Part shown: piece after piece, positions 24,001-36,517 of the stretch | Layout: each line of letters begins with the position of its first letter | Numbering within the stretch: position 1 is the first letter of the stretch | DNA from: Taeniopygia guttata | Lineage: Eukaryota > Chordata > Aves > Passeriformes > Estrildidae | DNA: 64,000 nt | Assembly: GCF_048771995.1 (NCBI RefSeq) | Contig: NC_133024.1 | Location: 61,214,501 to 61,278,500 of the forward strand | Direction of reading: 5' to 3' | Notes under the pieces: generated by a model | What the model was told of the DNA's origin: nothing | Database searches by the model: none | The model's input: the letters and a program-made list of their open reading frames with translations, nothing else | Program-made: the position numbers and the translations under genes

Positions 24001-27000
24001 GACTTGCTTCTCTGCTCCTGCATGCTTTGTGGAGGCATTTTCACCTGTGAAAACCAATGTAAAAAAGTAGTTATTATGTATGTTGGAATTGGTTTAGTAA
24101 TGTCTCCATGCAACTTGCACAGAAGTAAATGATGGTGCAGAACTGGAAAATCAAGGTGTGTTTATTGAAAGCAGTCTTTCCACTCCCAGGGTCAGGCCTG
24201 TGGTTTGGAAGATGATACAGACAAGGTCTCAGATGAAAAACAGGTTGTGCTTGTACTTTCGAAATCTTCACCATAATGCAGTTCTTGTGAAGATTAACAT
24301 TATGTAGGAAGTCCTCTGTTTTACACAGTTAATCTGACGCTTGCCAAATCATAGAAGAAATTACATATGGAAATTTAATTTTCTTCCTTGTTGTTCTCTT
24401 TGCTTTGGAAGTCACTTCTTTCCTCATTGTGCAATACAAACAAAACCCATTGTAGCAGAGCTTTGATCTATAGGCAATCCCAAACCTAATTAAAACTGAC
24501 AGGGACGCTGTCTGTGCTTTGTTCAGGAAGGAGCAATTAAGTTATTTTCTGGCATAAGATAGCTAAAAATGAGAAACTGCTGCCCATGCAGGCAGGGGTG
24601 AAGGCACAGGGGTGCATGGCCAAGTGCTAAGATGAGTTAACTTGTATGAGCAAGCACTAATTTGGGGAAAGTCAGGGACACTTTTCTAGGGACTGCTTGT
24701 GAGTGCAGCAGCAAGAGCACAGATTGGTTGCAGCTGTGTTTGCCTGTGTGCATGTCTGGGACCGGAAACACCACACAAGAGCCAGCAGACAGTGGGAGAA
24801 GCAGTGGTGTATGGCCCTGAGAAAAAGCCAAGGGACAGCTTCTTCTGGGCAAGCATCCTGGCTGGAGCAGCAAACTTGGACTGCTGCACAGTTCTCCCTC
24901 CCATTTGCTTCCTCTGCGTGCAAGGAAAGGGGACGTGGCTGTACATTCTTTGTAAATAAATAGGATTTCGCTAAGGAGCTGACTGAATTCATCATCGATT
25001 CCCCCCCACGTCCCTCTGCAGAAAAAATCTGGCAAAGTGCTGAATATTAGTTAACTCTGTAGGTCATAGTTCTGTATGCAAAACTACAGAACTTTTCAGT
25101 ACTGCTAAAATAGCCACCAGAGACCCTGCAGATATCAAGGCAGTCTCTGAAATTCAGACCTCAAAACAGCAGTTGATCATTTCAGTTGCTGATGATCCTT
25201 CATGGATTTTTAATGCTTGGTATTTCTACAATCCATATTAAAAGTCGCTTTTATGGAAGAATAACAAGAAACTGCTTTCTCTGATCCCTTGTTTGGAATG
25301 TTTAATATAGTCCAGATGTATCTGTTGAAAAGAAATGTAATCAGATACAATATAGTTGTGAAACATTCATACATCAGTAAGGTGTTTGATACATGGAGCT
25401 GTTTTGAATAATTTGCTTGTGTTATTTTATGGTATCTTTTTATCAAGCTGCTCTACGCTCTTGCAGATATATGTCCATATTTAGGTCCCCACAGCAACTA
25501 CATTATCCACCTCAGATTGAGAGTATGCTCACCCCAGCACAGCTGAATAAAGCAGAGTCCTTCAAGCTGGAGTCCTGAAGCTGGGTATTCTGTGTGTGCT
25601 CTGACACCTCTCTAACGGGACGTGAAGCCTTAGCCTTAGTGGGAAGGCAGGTTTGCAGCCAAGGATAAGACTGTAAAATGCCCTCAACTCACCTCTTTTC
25701 CCTGGAGCTTCACTCCAGGAGACAATTACAATCCAACAGGTCTTTGGTTCAAAGGTGCTTTACTGATGTGGAATACAAATTTGGGAGGAAAAAAAAATGC
25801 TGCTTTTAACTCCAACTATAGTTATCAATCAGTTCTTCTCCAGCAAAGCACAGCGGGTGCCTGGAGCCTGGAACAAGCAGCTGGTGTGGCCGAGGGCAAG
25901 GCTGTGTTACTTTTGGCAGCAGTGCTGGCAATAGCTGGCTGGAAGCATTTGTGAAATTATGGCCTGTGGGGGCACTTCTGGTTTATGCTGACGTGTGTGC
26001 AGGCTGCCACCGAAACAGGCCCTCTCACTGGCTTATCCTGGCACTGCTGTTCGTTCGGCTGCAGGATCGGCTGGCTGCCAAAATTGATCCTGCTGGAAAC
26101 TTTTTTTTTTGTAAACTGGATTAGCTTTCAGCTCTGTTGGCAAGTCGATCTGGCTTAACATATGGCTGCATGAGTGTCATAGCCAGCAGAGAGCAGGCAT
26201 CAGGAAGGCATGACTAAGGAAAGGGGAAAGGATGGAATGATGACTTTTGCCAGTAGTACACTCTTGTCTTGGCTTAATCCCCTGAGAATCTGCCTGTCAG
26301 GGTAGAGTTACCTGTTATAATTTGAGTCATGTTAATGGCTTGCTTCCACTGGATGAGAAAAATCTTGTTCCTTTTTTCCTCGCTCTTTTGACATTAGACC
26401 TGGTGATTGTCTAATCTTGCATTGGACTGATTTAACTTGTTGAATCAGCACAAAATTCACCTCAACAAAGAAAAGGGAATCGCGTTCTGCTTACCGAGTG
26501 GGTGGAATCAGCTCAGCAGAGCATCTGCAGACGCTGGCAGAGCTGGGACAGGCAAGGGGAGTAGTAGCTGTCAGCTCTGAGGTCGCTGACTGAACCACAA
26601 CTCAGAGCTTCAGTCTCAGAAATCTCCTTGCACAGTGCTTATTAGAAGAGCCATGACCTGGGTTCTCTCTGTAGTTTGAAGATGACAGTAAATGAATGCC
26701 TTTTGTCTTACAAAAAATAAGAATTGAAAATCTGGAAATTACCACAATCGTATAATTCCTTCCAAATTTCTACCCCTGTATTTTCAACTCTCCCATAACT
26801 AAGTGGCATTTATCCTAACACCTCCTTTCAAGCTGGGCCTCTACTTTGAGCCTAGATTTCCCTTGGCTTTGTTTATCTCCACAGATCTGCAAATGTTCTT
26901 TTCCATCAGCCAGAGCTTTTCTCTGAAGCTTCCACAACTGGCCTTTGATGCTGCCTTGGGAGGACACTGTGCTCTTCGATGCAGGAATGCAAGCTCATAA

Positions 27001-28720
27001 ACAAACTGCAACTGAAAGTGCTGCTATTGAAGCAGAGTTTAAAAGTATAGAAAGATGGACTTGAATGTGTGCAAAATGGTTGTGTGTGACTCAGATAAGA
27101 AGTAGAAGAGTGCCCAAATTCTATTTGATTATGCTCAGGACAGCTGTGGAACACTTAAATAGGGTGCTGGCTAGGCAGTGTTTCTGTGCACCAAGCACAG
27201 AAATCCTGCTGTGTGTTTGCCCAGAAGTTAAGCTTTCCTCTTTGATAGAAGAAATCAAAGGCAAGGAGGGACAAGAACATTTTCAGGTGGACCTAATGAA
27301 GAGCCATTGTTCTGGGTGGGCAGGGAACCACTCTTCCACCCATTCAGCTCCTTCTTCATTTATAAGGAGACAGAGTTGGACCAGCCCGAAGAACTAACAG
27401 AGAATAAAACATACTCTAAAAATATATTAAAATTTTATATGAGAAATAGATGGAAATAACAAGTGAGAAATCTAAAATGCCATGTTGCTGTTAATCTCTA
27501 ACCATAAAATTACAGAGAAGATTAATAGGACCCAGAAATTCTTGATATAAAAGTGGCTATTGGGAAAGTGTAGACAAGGAGTACTCAGCAAATGTAGCTG
27601 CACAAGCATTGGGACATAATTTGAAAGCAGTTTTGGTGGTTGAGGGAAACTACCCGGAATTACTTGTTTTTAATAAGAAGGAATCAAGATGCTGGACAAT
27701 CAAGAAGAAACAAGCAGGATGTTGAAATACATCTGAAGGTCTTGATTGCTTTTGTATAGCAACTGCCTGCTGGGGCTGTTCTCCAGTGGACAGTGGAAGA
27801 AATGCCTCAGTGTGTAGGCACTCTGAAAGGAATTTTGAAAAATGCTTGTCCTTGGTCAAACTGTTCCCATTGAGTTCAGCTGAGCAAGCAGGCCAGCTTG
27901 GGTGGGGCAGCAAGGAGAGAAGGTGAGGAGTAACTGACTGCAGTGAATTGGGGAAGCATAACATTGGCATGTTATTGAATGGCTTTTAAGATCCAGATTC
28001 CTAAATAATAAGAAGAAATATGTCAGATGTTCAAGGGAGCTTCATTTGATAGAAATACGGTCTGATTTGTGATGTTCCTTGTGTGGGTAGTCCTGGAGGT
28101 GAAGAGTCTCCCCTGTGCTGATGAGTGACAGGACTGCAGTGACTGCACAGTAGGGGAGGGAAGGGATGCAGGAGGCAGAGTATGTACATTTGGGAACAGC
28201 TTTTCATGTAGTATTTCACAAAGTCTAACTTGAAAATAAGTTCAGTTTGACTTTGATGTGAGACCTGTTCTGTTGATTGAGAACTAACAGAACTGCAAAA
28301 GAGATATGGAACACAAAGGTCCTCTGACATCTCAGCACTTCCAGACTCAGTTTCATAGTCCTATAACCAGAATGTTCTTTTAAGTGGATATGGAATCTCT
28401 TCTGCTGCATTTCCCAGGGACTAGTCAGTGTTTTGTGGAAGACCTGCACTGGTTTTATGGGCCACGTTAAGTCTCCAAGAGATTCACCAGCTGGAAACGG
28501 TATAACCAGTGTGTTCAAGCAAATAAGAATGAGTCGTTATCCTTTCATGAAGCACATAAGGCTATCTGTCTGAAATTATGTTTTCTTTTAATAAGTGCTT
28601 TCGGAAGGCGACAGATCCCCAGCAGGATTGTCACCCAGCAGCGCCCCTCCCTAGGCTGTGCAACGTGCGCCTGTGAGCTACAGGCTCAAGTGTAATTTAA
28701 CAGAGTTAACAAACAACAGA
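21071..28720. other. Intergenic spacer between SPRYD7 and TRIM13
   Basis: Faces the 5' ends of both genes. Mostly AT-rich, with a local GC-rich patch at about 22,880-23,170 that is open in several frames (longest 240 codons, minus 22739-23461, beginning with TTG). No known protein or repeat family was recognised. By synteny the 3' exons of the antisense lncRNA DLEU2 could lie here, but they are too poorly conserved to call by eye. Confidence 0.55.
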
Positions 28721-28726
28721 AACCCG

Positions 28727-28733
28727 TATATAT
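28727..28733 (+). promoter_or_regulatory. TATA-like element upstream of TRIM13 exon 1
   Basis: TATATAT at the left edge of the CpG island, immediately followed by GC-rich sequence. A start site about 30 bases downstream would give a TRIM13 5' UTR of roughly 300 bases. This is inference from sequence only; CpG-island promoters are often TATA-less. Confidence 0.35.
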
Positions 28734-28734
28734 C

Positions 28735-29345
28735 TCGGCGGAGGCACAGGCTGCAGCCTCGGCCGCCGCCTTAGGCAAGCAGCCTCCACCGCCGGCCCTC
28801 TCTCCCAGCAGCTCCGGAGGCCTTCCCGGCCGCTCTCAGGGCAGCGGAGGAAGGGAAGAGCCGCAGCAGCTCCTGCCCTGGGGCTGGATCGGCGGCCGCG
28901 GGCCAAGGTGGGTGGGACGGCGGGGCAGCAGCTGCCGGCCGATCGTTCGGGCGGGCCCGGGCGGGCGGCAGCGGCGGGCCCGGAAGGCGGGCGGCGGCCG
29001 GGCGGGAGCGCGGCGAGCCGTGCGAGTGACCGAGGCGGCCGCTCCCCAGCCCGCCCGGGCCCCGGCCTGCCATGGTGAGTAGCGGGGCCCGGGGGGGGCA
29101 GGACGGGCGGGCGCGGCCGGGCGAGCGCAGGCCGCGGCTTTGTGAGAGGCGGCGGCAGCGCCCGGCCGGGGACGCCGCTGCGGCGGCCGTAGCCGCCGGT
29201 TCCGCGGGCAGCCGCCATCCCCCTGAGCCCCGCGGTGCCTCCCGGACCTGCCCGGCCTCCCTGCCCCGGGCCGCGGTGCCGGGCGGAGCGCTGGGACCCC
29301 CGCGGCCGCCAGGGCCGGCGGCTGGTTGCAGCGTCGTCGTTTAGG
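28735..29345 (+). promoter_or_regulatory. CpG-island promoter of TRIM13
   Basis: Very GC-rich and dense in CG dinucleotides, with many CGG/GCC clusters. It spans the TRIM13 first exon and the start of intron 1. Long open frames on both strands across it (up to 170 codons) come from the lack of AT-rich stop codons and are not genes. Confidence 0.88.
29072..29074 (+). CDS. TRIM13: TRIM13 exon 1 start codon at the splice donor
   Basis: The last three bases of exon 1 are ATG in a GCC-rich context (CTGCCATG), immediately followed by the donor GTGAGT. Spliced to 33907 this puts an in-frame Met-Asp ahead of the Met-Met at 33910-33915. Unspliced, the ATG opens an unrelated GC-rich frame into intron 1. 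Confidence 0.7.
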
Positions 29346-32300
29346 GGCGATTCCCTGCAGGAATTGGAGACGGGGGTTGTAACCAGAAGCAGCCAGGGAG
29401 CCTCTGCCAGGTCAAGGGACAGTGGGGGTGAACGCAGGGACCAGCGCTGGGGCAGCCCCTGCGCTCGACAGACCGCCCAGCCCTGGGGGTGAAACGGTGT
29501 TCATGGGGCTCTGTATGCACTGAGCACAGACCGCTTATTTCTCCAGGCCTTCCTGCCTTTCGAGAGTCTGGACGTGTTGGATCTGCCTGGTGCTCCTGGA
29601 AAAACTTCTGGCCATGAAATACCAGGTTGAAAGCATGGGCAATTTACCCATGTCTTTTTGGCTGTCTGGTTAGCAACCTTCCAGTATCTGGAAGGGGTCT
29701 ACAGGGAAGCCAGAGAGGGGCACTTCATCAGGAACTATAGGGACAGAACAAGGAGTGATGTGTACAAACTGAGGGAAAATTTTGGTTAGATATTGGGAAG
29801 AAATTTTTTACTGTGCGAGCAGTGACACTGGAACAGGTTGCCCTGGGATATTTTGGGTGCCCCAGTCCTGGCAGTGTTCAAAGCCAGGTTAGATAAGGCT
29901 TTGGGCAACCTGGTCTAGTTGTTGGTGTCCCTGGCCATGGCAGGGGCAGTTGGGACTAGATAATCTTCAAAGTCCTTCTCAACTCCTTAATATTCTATGA
30001 TCCTATGTTACCTACTGCTCATAGAGGTCAGTTGTTCCACAATAAAATGTATACAGTGACCCTCTATTAGATTGTGGTTTCTCTCAGTGAACAGGGTTAA
30101 GATCATAGCTGCTGTAACGAGGATCTTCCATCTCTCTTCTCCTCTGTGTAGGACTCTTTGTAGGGCTGATTCAACTCACCAGTCTGGACAAGGCTGGTGA
30201 AATTGCTTATAGGGGGTCCTGACACAGACTAGGGTCCTTGCCAAGGAAGGGAGATACGACCTCTCCAGACTAGCTCAACTGCTTGTAGAAATGTAGCTTG
30301 ACTGGGTCACGTCTCATTTAGAACAGTTAAACGTCGTTGCAGGAAACTTGTAATTCAGAGGTTATCTTTTTGGTTTTTTTTGAAGCCTGGTGAAATTCTG
30401 GTTTCGCTTTCAGCATGCCGCTGGCTGATAAACCCAACTTCTGTGCTGAGAAGCATGCTAAATGAATTTTTGTCTGGAGTGTGAGAAAAAGCTACTGTGG
30501 TTGGTTTTGCTTTTATGGTTTGATGTTGTTTGTCATTCTTCTTCCTAATGATAAAACTGTGCAAATTGCTATTTCTGGTGGGTGACATCTGTTGGGTTTG
30601 TACCCAGAGATGCTTTTGGTCCATGTGCTACAAGTGGGGAATTCCAGGGCCACCCAAACCTGGGTCAGAGGTTACACAGAGAAATTCCCAGTGAAAAAGT
30701 TGAAATGTAGCTGTGGTTCATCACACAAATACCAGGTTGCTAAGGGATGTTTCAATCTACAGACAATTTACTATCTGAAATTAAAGAAGACAGAAGTTAA
30801 TCTGTCCAACTAATCGTACAGGTCTTCAGTATTTTTGGTTTGGCATTTCTGGTGTTGTAAGAGGAGGTTTGTAGACCTGCCCATTTATTTTTTTAAAATG
30901 CAATGTTTTTAATGATGTTGTATAAAGGTTTTGAAATTCAGTTATATTTATAAAGCATAATTATGTAATTTGGTAAGTAGGGTTGAAATGTAACAGGACA
31001 ATATTAGTTGGATCATGAAGCCTTTTTGTGTATGTTTTTTGTATTTTTAGGAGTGCGAAAATCTTCGGTGTTTGTCCTGCAATTTTGATGGAAAATGTTA
31101 TAGTGAGCATTTTCTGCATTGCTTTGCAGTCCTTGCTGTCAGGAATGCAAAGCTGCTTTTCCAGCTCCCCAACTGGGTAATAAAATTTTCCCTGGTAAAG
31201 GAGATGGACCAGAGCAAATATTTTCTGCCCGGTGCATTTCCATTTACTAAGAGATGGAAAACTATCATTTTAGTTTTGTAGTTATTATCCTCTTTACACA
31301 TGAGCAGAACTGATCTTTGTGCTGCTACTGTGGCTAAAAGGCATGAGTACAAATTGGAAAGAGAGAGCTGCTCACAAAAAGGAAGACTCAAGAGTGGAGG
31401 GTTCCTGTCATCCCATTACTTTTACCACTAGGAAAAAGATGGAAGAGAAATGTTGATTTGAGAGCATGCGAGGTGCTTCAAAACTACATTCTCCTCACAG
31501 AAAATGGAGTTTGTGAATGTGATCTGTGGGCTTACAGGAAACCCATTAGTTAGAGTTATTAGACCTTTTCTCTGGGACTTTTTCCCCAGTTGTAGTGGTG
31601 GCTTCTTCTGTCTCCTGACTTTAGTTCTGAGTAAAAAAGCTGGCAACTTTTCCAAAGTCTCTTTTTTCCAGCAAGCACAGAAAATATGTGGAGGGGCATA
31701 AGCACATAAGCATGGTTGTCTCAAGCATTTTGACTGTCATGCAGGAAAGTTGGGATTGGGAAGGAGGGTCCCGCTGAGACAGAGAAGCGCTGTTGTGAGC
31801 CAGCTTCCCTTTCTTTGCTGGGCTTGTTAATCAGCCTGGAGGCTCATATTTAGTGTGCCTGCAGCAAGAGAAGGGTCATGTCCTGGGCACCTCACTAAAG
31901 GAGGCTCCCAGACCACTGCAGGCCCTCAGCCCCGCCACTCATTTCCTGAAGGGCTCTAAGGGTTCACTGTGCATGTGCCAGCAGCAGCAGCAAATGGCAC
32001 AAAAAATGAGGGGATGTGCCCTAGGGAAACTGTAAAAGGGAGGGGATTGGTCTCAGGCTTTTGTTGATACCAGATCTGGACTGTACACAGTGGCAGGACC
32101 AGTGCGGGATCTGAGGACTGGTGGTCTTTTTCCTTCACTTTCTCTATTTTCTGTCTTTACTCTATCCTCTCTTGGTTTATCCCAGCAAGTGTGGCAATCG
32201 GATTTCACCCTTTGCTCTGTGCTGAAGTTTGCTGGGAGAGTCGGGAGCTTGGTAAAGTTCATTGTAAAAGTCAACAGCTTGTTAGCCAACACTTCTACAA

Positions 32301-35139
32301 CTAAATAGTGGGATAGCTGTCGGAGTTAAGGTGGCTATATAATAAAGGATAAGAGTTCCTGACGCTGGACTGCTGTCTTTGTTCAGCCCACTGAGAATTT
32401 CTGCAGAATTTTCAGGCTGTGACAACCCTTCCTCCTCACTTTAAAAGCATGGGAGGTTTGCTTACACTTGCCAAGAATAGCTTTTACTGTGAAGTATTAC
32501 TGGGTCTATTGGTCCTTTTGTGACAGAAAGTCAGGAGTGATCTCGCTTTTCTTCCTGATAGTGAACTTTGCTTTTCTTGGGTCAGAGGTATTGTTTTTAT
32601 TGCTGTTCTTGTCCTGTGCAGTGTGGATCTTCCCTTGCAGTTCTTTTCTTGGCTGTTTTCCACTTCATATTTCTTTAAGGGGACAGAAACCTTAGAAATT
32701 ACATCAAAACTTAAGAGCTCATTCACATGCCTTGATGTCACAACAGTACTTTGATGCACTTTTCTGTGACATCTTTCAATTTATAAAATTAATTTTATTA
32801 CATAAATATCAATATATGTTGTATAATACGGAAGGAATTTATGCAAGGGAAGTAGCTTTCTAATTATAGCTCAAAACAAAGTGTTTGGGAGCTTTAGATT
32901 ATACAGACTGTCACCTACTTTGGTCTTTATTAGCTGTTTGTTTTCTTAGAGCATGCTGTAAGTTACAGGGTGTCTGCATCTGAGAACTTGGCTTTAGTTA
33001 GAGGCAGGGGGAGGGTAGTGCGCTGGGTCCCTTCACTGACACTTTCCAGTAGGAAGGGATAAATATTCTTCCTATAGGTTCTGTCCACAGAAAGAAATTA
33101 CTGAGGTGTGAATGCAGTGAGAATGGCATTGGAAATAGAGATTGTAGATGAGTAAAAATGTTTAACAGTTCTGTATCATCACGAATTATCAAGGATTATG
33201 GGTGGCGGTTATTTGAAATATTTTAACTTCGTGCTGAATGGCTCAATAGCAACACATTCAGTTGGTTATTTAAAAATACTGCAAGAGCAAGAGAAAAGGT
33301 AATTCTTGAAGTGAGTGGTGACTCTCCTTTGGCCTTGCAAGTAGAACAAAAAGACACATCATGTATTCTGTAGCAGCAGAAATACTGCAGCTGGGCTTTT
33401 TCAGTCACTTTTAGTATTGTCTACAGTACCAGAGTGTGATTGAAACTGGAAGCTTTGGATGATTAGAGCAAGTAGAAAGTCATCAAATCTTAGCAGAGTG
33501 TGTTGGCTATGTATCTTCTTTGCAAATTCCATTTCTGTGTATTGCATCAGCAAGGAAAGATGTAAGTCTTGCACTGTTATTATGAGTACATGAGTTATTT
33601 CCTTTAAGAATCCATGCTGGGATTGGCAAGCATTCTTTTCCAGCATTTCTAGTTGAAAGTCCAAAAAAATCATTCTGCCTGAGCATTGCACCATTCTTGT
33701 GACTGCCATGTATTGGCCAGGTACCACAGCTATGGGGGACTGGCTGCAAAAAACCCAGCTGGGGCTCTGTCTTAAGGATACTGGAAGAAAAAATACATCA
33801 TTCTCTCACTGAGATGTGTCTCAGCTGGAGGTTGGTTTTTGTATGGTCTCCTTGAGGGAGAAATAAGTTTTGTAAGTTCTGTTACCATCTTTTTTCTCTT
33901 TCCTAGGACATGATGGAGCTCCTAGAGGAAGATCTGACCTGTCCCATTTGCTGTAGCCTGTTTGATGATCCTCGTGTCCTGCCCTGTTCACACAATTTCT
34001 GCAGAAAGTGTCTGGAAGGAATTCTCGAGGGAAATGTGCGGAATGTGCTTTGGAGGCCATCCCCTTTCAAGTGCCCCACATGCAGGAAGGAGACTCCTGT
34101 CACTGGAATCAACAGCTTGCAGGTCAACTATTCCCTGAAAGGTATCGTGGAGAAGTACAACAAAATCAAAGTAACTCCAAAAATGCCTGTGTGCAAAGTG
34201 CACAGTGGGCAACCCCTTAACATTTTTTGCAGGACAGACATGCAGCTGATCTGTGGGGTTTGTGCCACCCGTGGTGACCACACAAAGCATGTTTTCTGTT
34301 CCATCGAAGAAGCTTATTCCCAGGAGAAGCGGGCTTTTGAAACCTTGTTTCAGGGATTTGAAACTTGGCGTTGTGGAGATGCCCTCTCACGGCTGGATAC
34401 CTTAGAGACCAGCAAGAGGAAAGCTCTGCAGATGCTGACGAAAGATTCTGACAAAGTGAAGGAGTTCTTTGAGAAGCTGCAGCACACACTGGAGCAGAAG
34501 CGAAATGAGATTCTGTCTGACTTTGAGACCATGAAGCTTGCAGTGATGCAGGCCTACGATCCGGAAATCAATAAATTGAACACAATTCTGCAAGAGCAGC
34601 GGATGGCTTTTAACATTGCAGAGGCCTTCAAAGATGTGTCTGAACCCATTATATTTCTGCAACAGATGCAGGAGTTCAGGGAAAAAATCAAGGTGCTCAA
34701 AGAAACCCCTTTACCTTGTTCCACTGTGGACATCAGTCCCACAATGAAGAGCTTTGATACCAGCCAATGGAATGGAATAAAACTTGTTGATGTGGACAAA
34801 CTTTCCTTGCCTCAGGAAAGCAACACTTTCAAATTCAAGATTTCCTCAGTCTTTTCACGCAGATTTATAGTGAACTCTCTTATTTTCTTGCTCATTCTTG
34901 CTGTCACCAGAATGTCCTTTGTGGAGTCAGTCATTGACAACCTCCAGTGCTGGAAATCTCAGTTCCTTACAATTTGCTTGTCCTATTTGGCAGATACTGT
35001 GGAGATAGCAGATCATGCAGTCTTTTACTGGGAACAGATGACAGATGGAGCCTCACTGTTAAGAGAAAAGTGTAAAAACTATACATTGGTGGTACTGGAT
35101 AATGTTGCACAGTTTGTGTGCAAATATAAACTGTTGTGA
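29072..35139 (+). CDS. TRIM13: E3 ubiquitin ligase TRIM13 (RFP2), spliced
   Basis: Coding segments 29072-29074 (ATG only) and 33907-35139; the second alone encodes the canonical protein. From the ATG at 33913 it gives 408 residues (human 407, from memory). Domains: C3HC4 RING with C10, C13, C25, H27, C30, C33, C54, C57; B-box 2 with C94, H97, C106, D109, C114, C117, H123, H126; coiled coil about 170-260; a hydrophobic tail anchor about 317-336; C-terminus 'FVCKYKLL'. TRIM13 is an ER-membrane ubiquitin ligase involved in ER-associated degradation and ER-phagy, facing the cytosol, and is one of the genes lost in 13q14 deletions. Exon 1 ends in ATG|GTGAGT and exon 2 opens GAC ATG ATG, so a 411-residue form starting MDMMELLEED is possible, like the human MDVMELLEED isoform. 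There is no C-terminal SPRY domain, as expected for this class. Confidence 0.97.
29675..30007 (+). mobile_element. CR1 LINE 3' fragment, plus strand
   Basis: CR1 3' portion with 'ggaaggggtctacagggaag', 'gggcaacctggtctagttg', 'catggcaggggcagttggg' and a closing 'attctatgatcctatg' terminal repeat. Sits in TRIM13 intron 1 in the same orientation as the gene. Confidence 0.92.
30008..31840 (+). other. TRIM13 intron 1, unique part
   Basis: No protein-coding exon recognised. A possible small alternative 5' exon at 31051-31102 is discussed as a finding. Confidence 0.6.
31840..32430 (+). mobile_element. Probable avian ERV LTR fossil in TRIM13 intron 1
   Basis: Organised like an LTR 3' half: 'ggggattggtctcaggctt', 'gcaggaccagtgcgggatct', a pyrimidine-rich tract, then 'tttatcccagcaagtgtggc', similar to avian ERVL-type LTRs as I remember them. 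A TATA-like/AATAAA cluster and 'ctggactgctgtctttgttc' follow near 32,335-32,380. It is decayed, with no internal coding region beside it. Both boundaries and the family are uncertain. Confidence 0.45.
32431..33906 (+). other. TRIM13 intron 1, 3' part
   Basis: AT-rich intron ending in a strong acceptor: a pyrimidine-rich tract with 'tttttctctttcctag' at 33890-33906. Nothing else recognised. Confidence 0.7.
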
Positions 35140-35178
35140 AGTGTCTGCTGGAATATAAGAACTAAGAGAGATCTGGGA

Positions 35179-35184
35179 AATAAA
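35179..35184 (+). terminator. Proximal TRIM13 polyadenylation signal
   Basis: Canonical AATAAA 40 bases after the stop codon. If used, the TRIM13 3' UTR would be under about 80 bases. Confidence 0.5.
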
Positions 35185-36511
35185 ACATGGGATTTCTCAA
35201 ATTAATTGGTCTTTTCAGACTTGCAGTGAAAACATTCAAAGATTCAAAATTATTCCAAAACATTCATAATGTTCACATAGTTTGAGCACTGCTAAACCAG
35301 AAAATGAAATGGAGCTTTGAAAAACACTTTGTGAATTCTTCTTTCAGTAATGTTTATGGGAATATTACTCACTGTAAATCATTTTTCTTACCAAAATACA
35401 GGGCCAAACTGTATCTTTAGTTTGGTGTTAATGTAATTGTAGAATAAGGTAAAAGATTATAGTTTAAAAAAATTCTAACTAGGACATCGTTTGGAAAGAG
35501 GAAGAAGAGTTGTGACTGAGGTGAGCACTGTCCTGACAGGTTTGCTGAGGACTGCCCTTTCACTGCAAAATGCAGCGTGCATCATTCAGGTTCTGGAACC
35601 AGTTTATATCTGACCATGTTACTTCTCTCTGAAATGGCTATATGTTTTAGTTTGGTTTTGTGGGGTATTTTTTTTTTTTGTATAACCAAATATTTTAATT
35701 ACCCTGTGCATTCAGATTACATATTCTATACAAAAATGTATCTTCAGGGCAAGCATAAATTCTAGAGGTAATGATAGGAACAAGCTGCAGAATGGTATGT
35801 GCTTTGCAGATAGTTCATACTTTGCAGTTGACTTTTCCAACATCAAATTATTGGGGTAGCTGGGCTGTTCTGTTAGATCCATGTTTCTCTGAAGCCACAC
35901 TTTCTTTAAAGCTGGCCTTAACATAAAGAACTTAGTGCAATGAAAGGCATGCTGGGGTCTGCCACAGGAAGGCAGCCTGGGCTCTACCCCTGCAGAGGTC
36001 GCAGGTAGAACAGTTGCTCTCCTGTCCCTCTCTGCCTCTCCAGATTGCAATTCCAAAGCCAGGAAAAATGTCTGGATGATTCCTGGAACAGGTTATGTGA
36101 TGCAACAGGTGTATGGATGTTGGTGGTGTTTGAAGAACCTTGCATACGTTCTTCTGCTGTTGCTGTATTTCTGTGTATCTCGTTTTAGGAACTATTTGAA
36201 TTTTCTGGTTGTACTGACTTGGCCTTAGATAAGAGTGACTTAAAGGGAGCCTTAAGCTTGAGTTCTCTGAAGTGCCCTTCTTTCGGAGCATACGGTACTG
36301 AAATGTCTTGCCTGAAGCACATTTAACCTCTTTTTGCAGTGGTCGTATGAACAGCAGTGTATGGAATGAAAATGTTGAACTGGCATTTCTAGAAAACAAA
36401 CCTAATGTGTGCCATCCTTTGGGATTATTCGTTTGCCTCTCTCACGGTTTCATGAATTTTGACAGTCAATTCACTGTATTCCAGTAGTCCTTGCAAGCTG
36501 TTCATTTCAAA

Positions 36512-36517
36512 AATAAA
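36512..36517 (+). terminator. Distal TRIM13 polyadenylation signal
   Basis: Canonical AATAAA about 1.37 kb past the TRIM13 stop and about 230 bases before the KCNRG start. Confidence 0.45.

Noticed and set aside
24637-25035. 132-codon minus-strand frame with several overlapping frames
   Set aside because: All registers are open to a similar degree and no known motif appears.
28706-29218. 170-codon minus-strand open frame in the TRIM13 CpG island
   Set aside because: Pro/Arg/Ala-rich translation from GC-rich DNA lacking stop codons; open on the other strand too; no homology recognised.
35932-36399. 155-codon frame antisense to the TRIM13 3' UTR
   Set aside because: No recognisable content; could be carried on DLEU2 but there is no sign of coding constraint.
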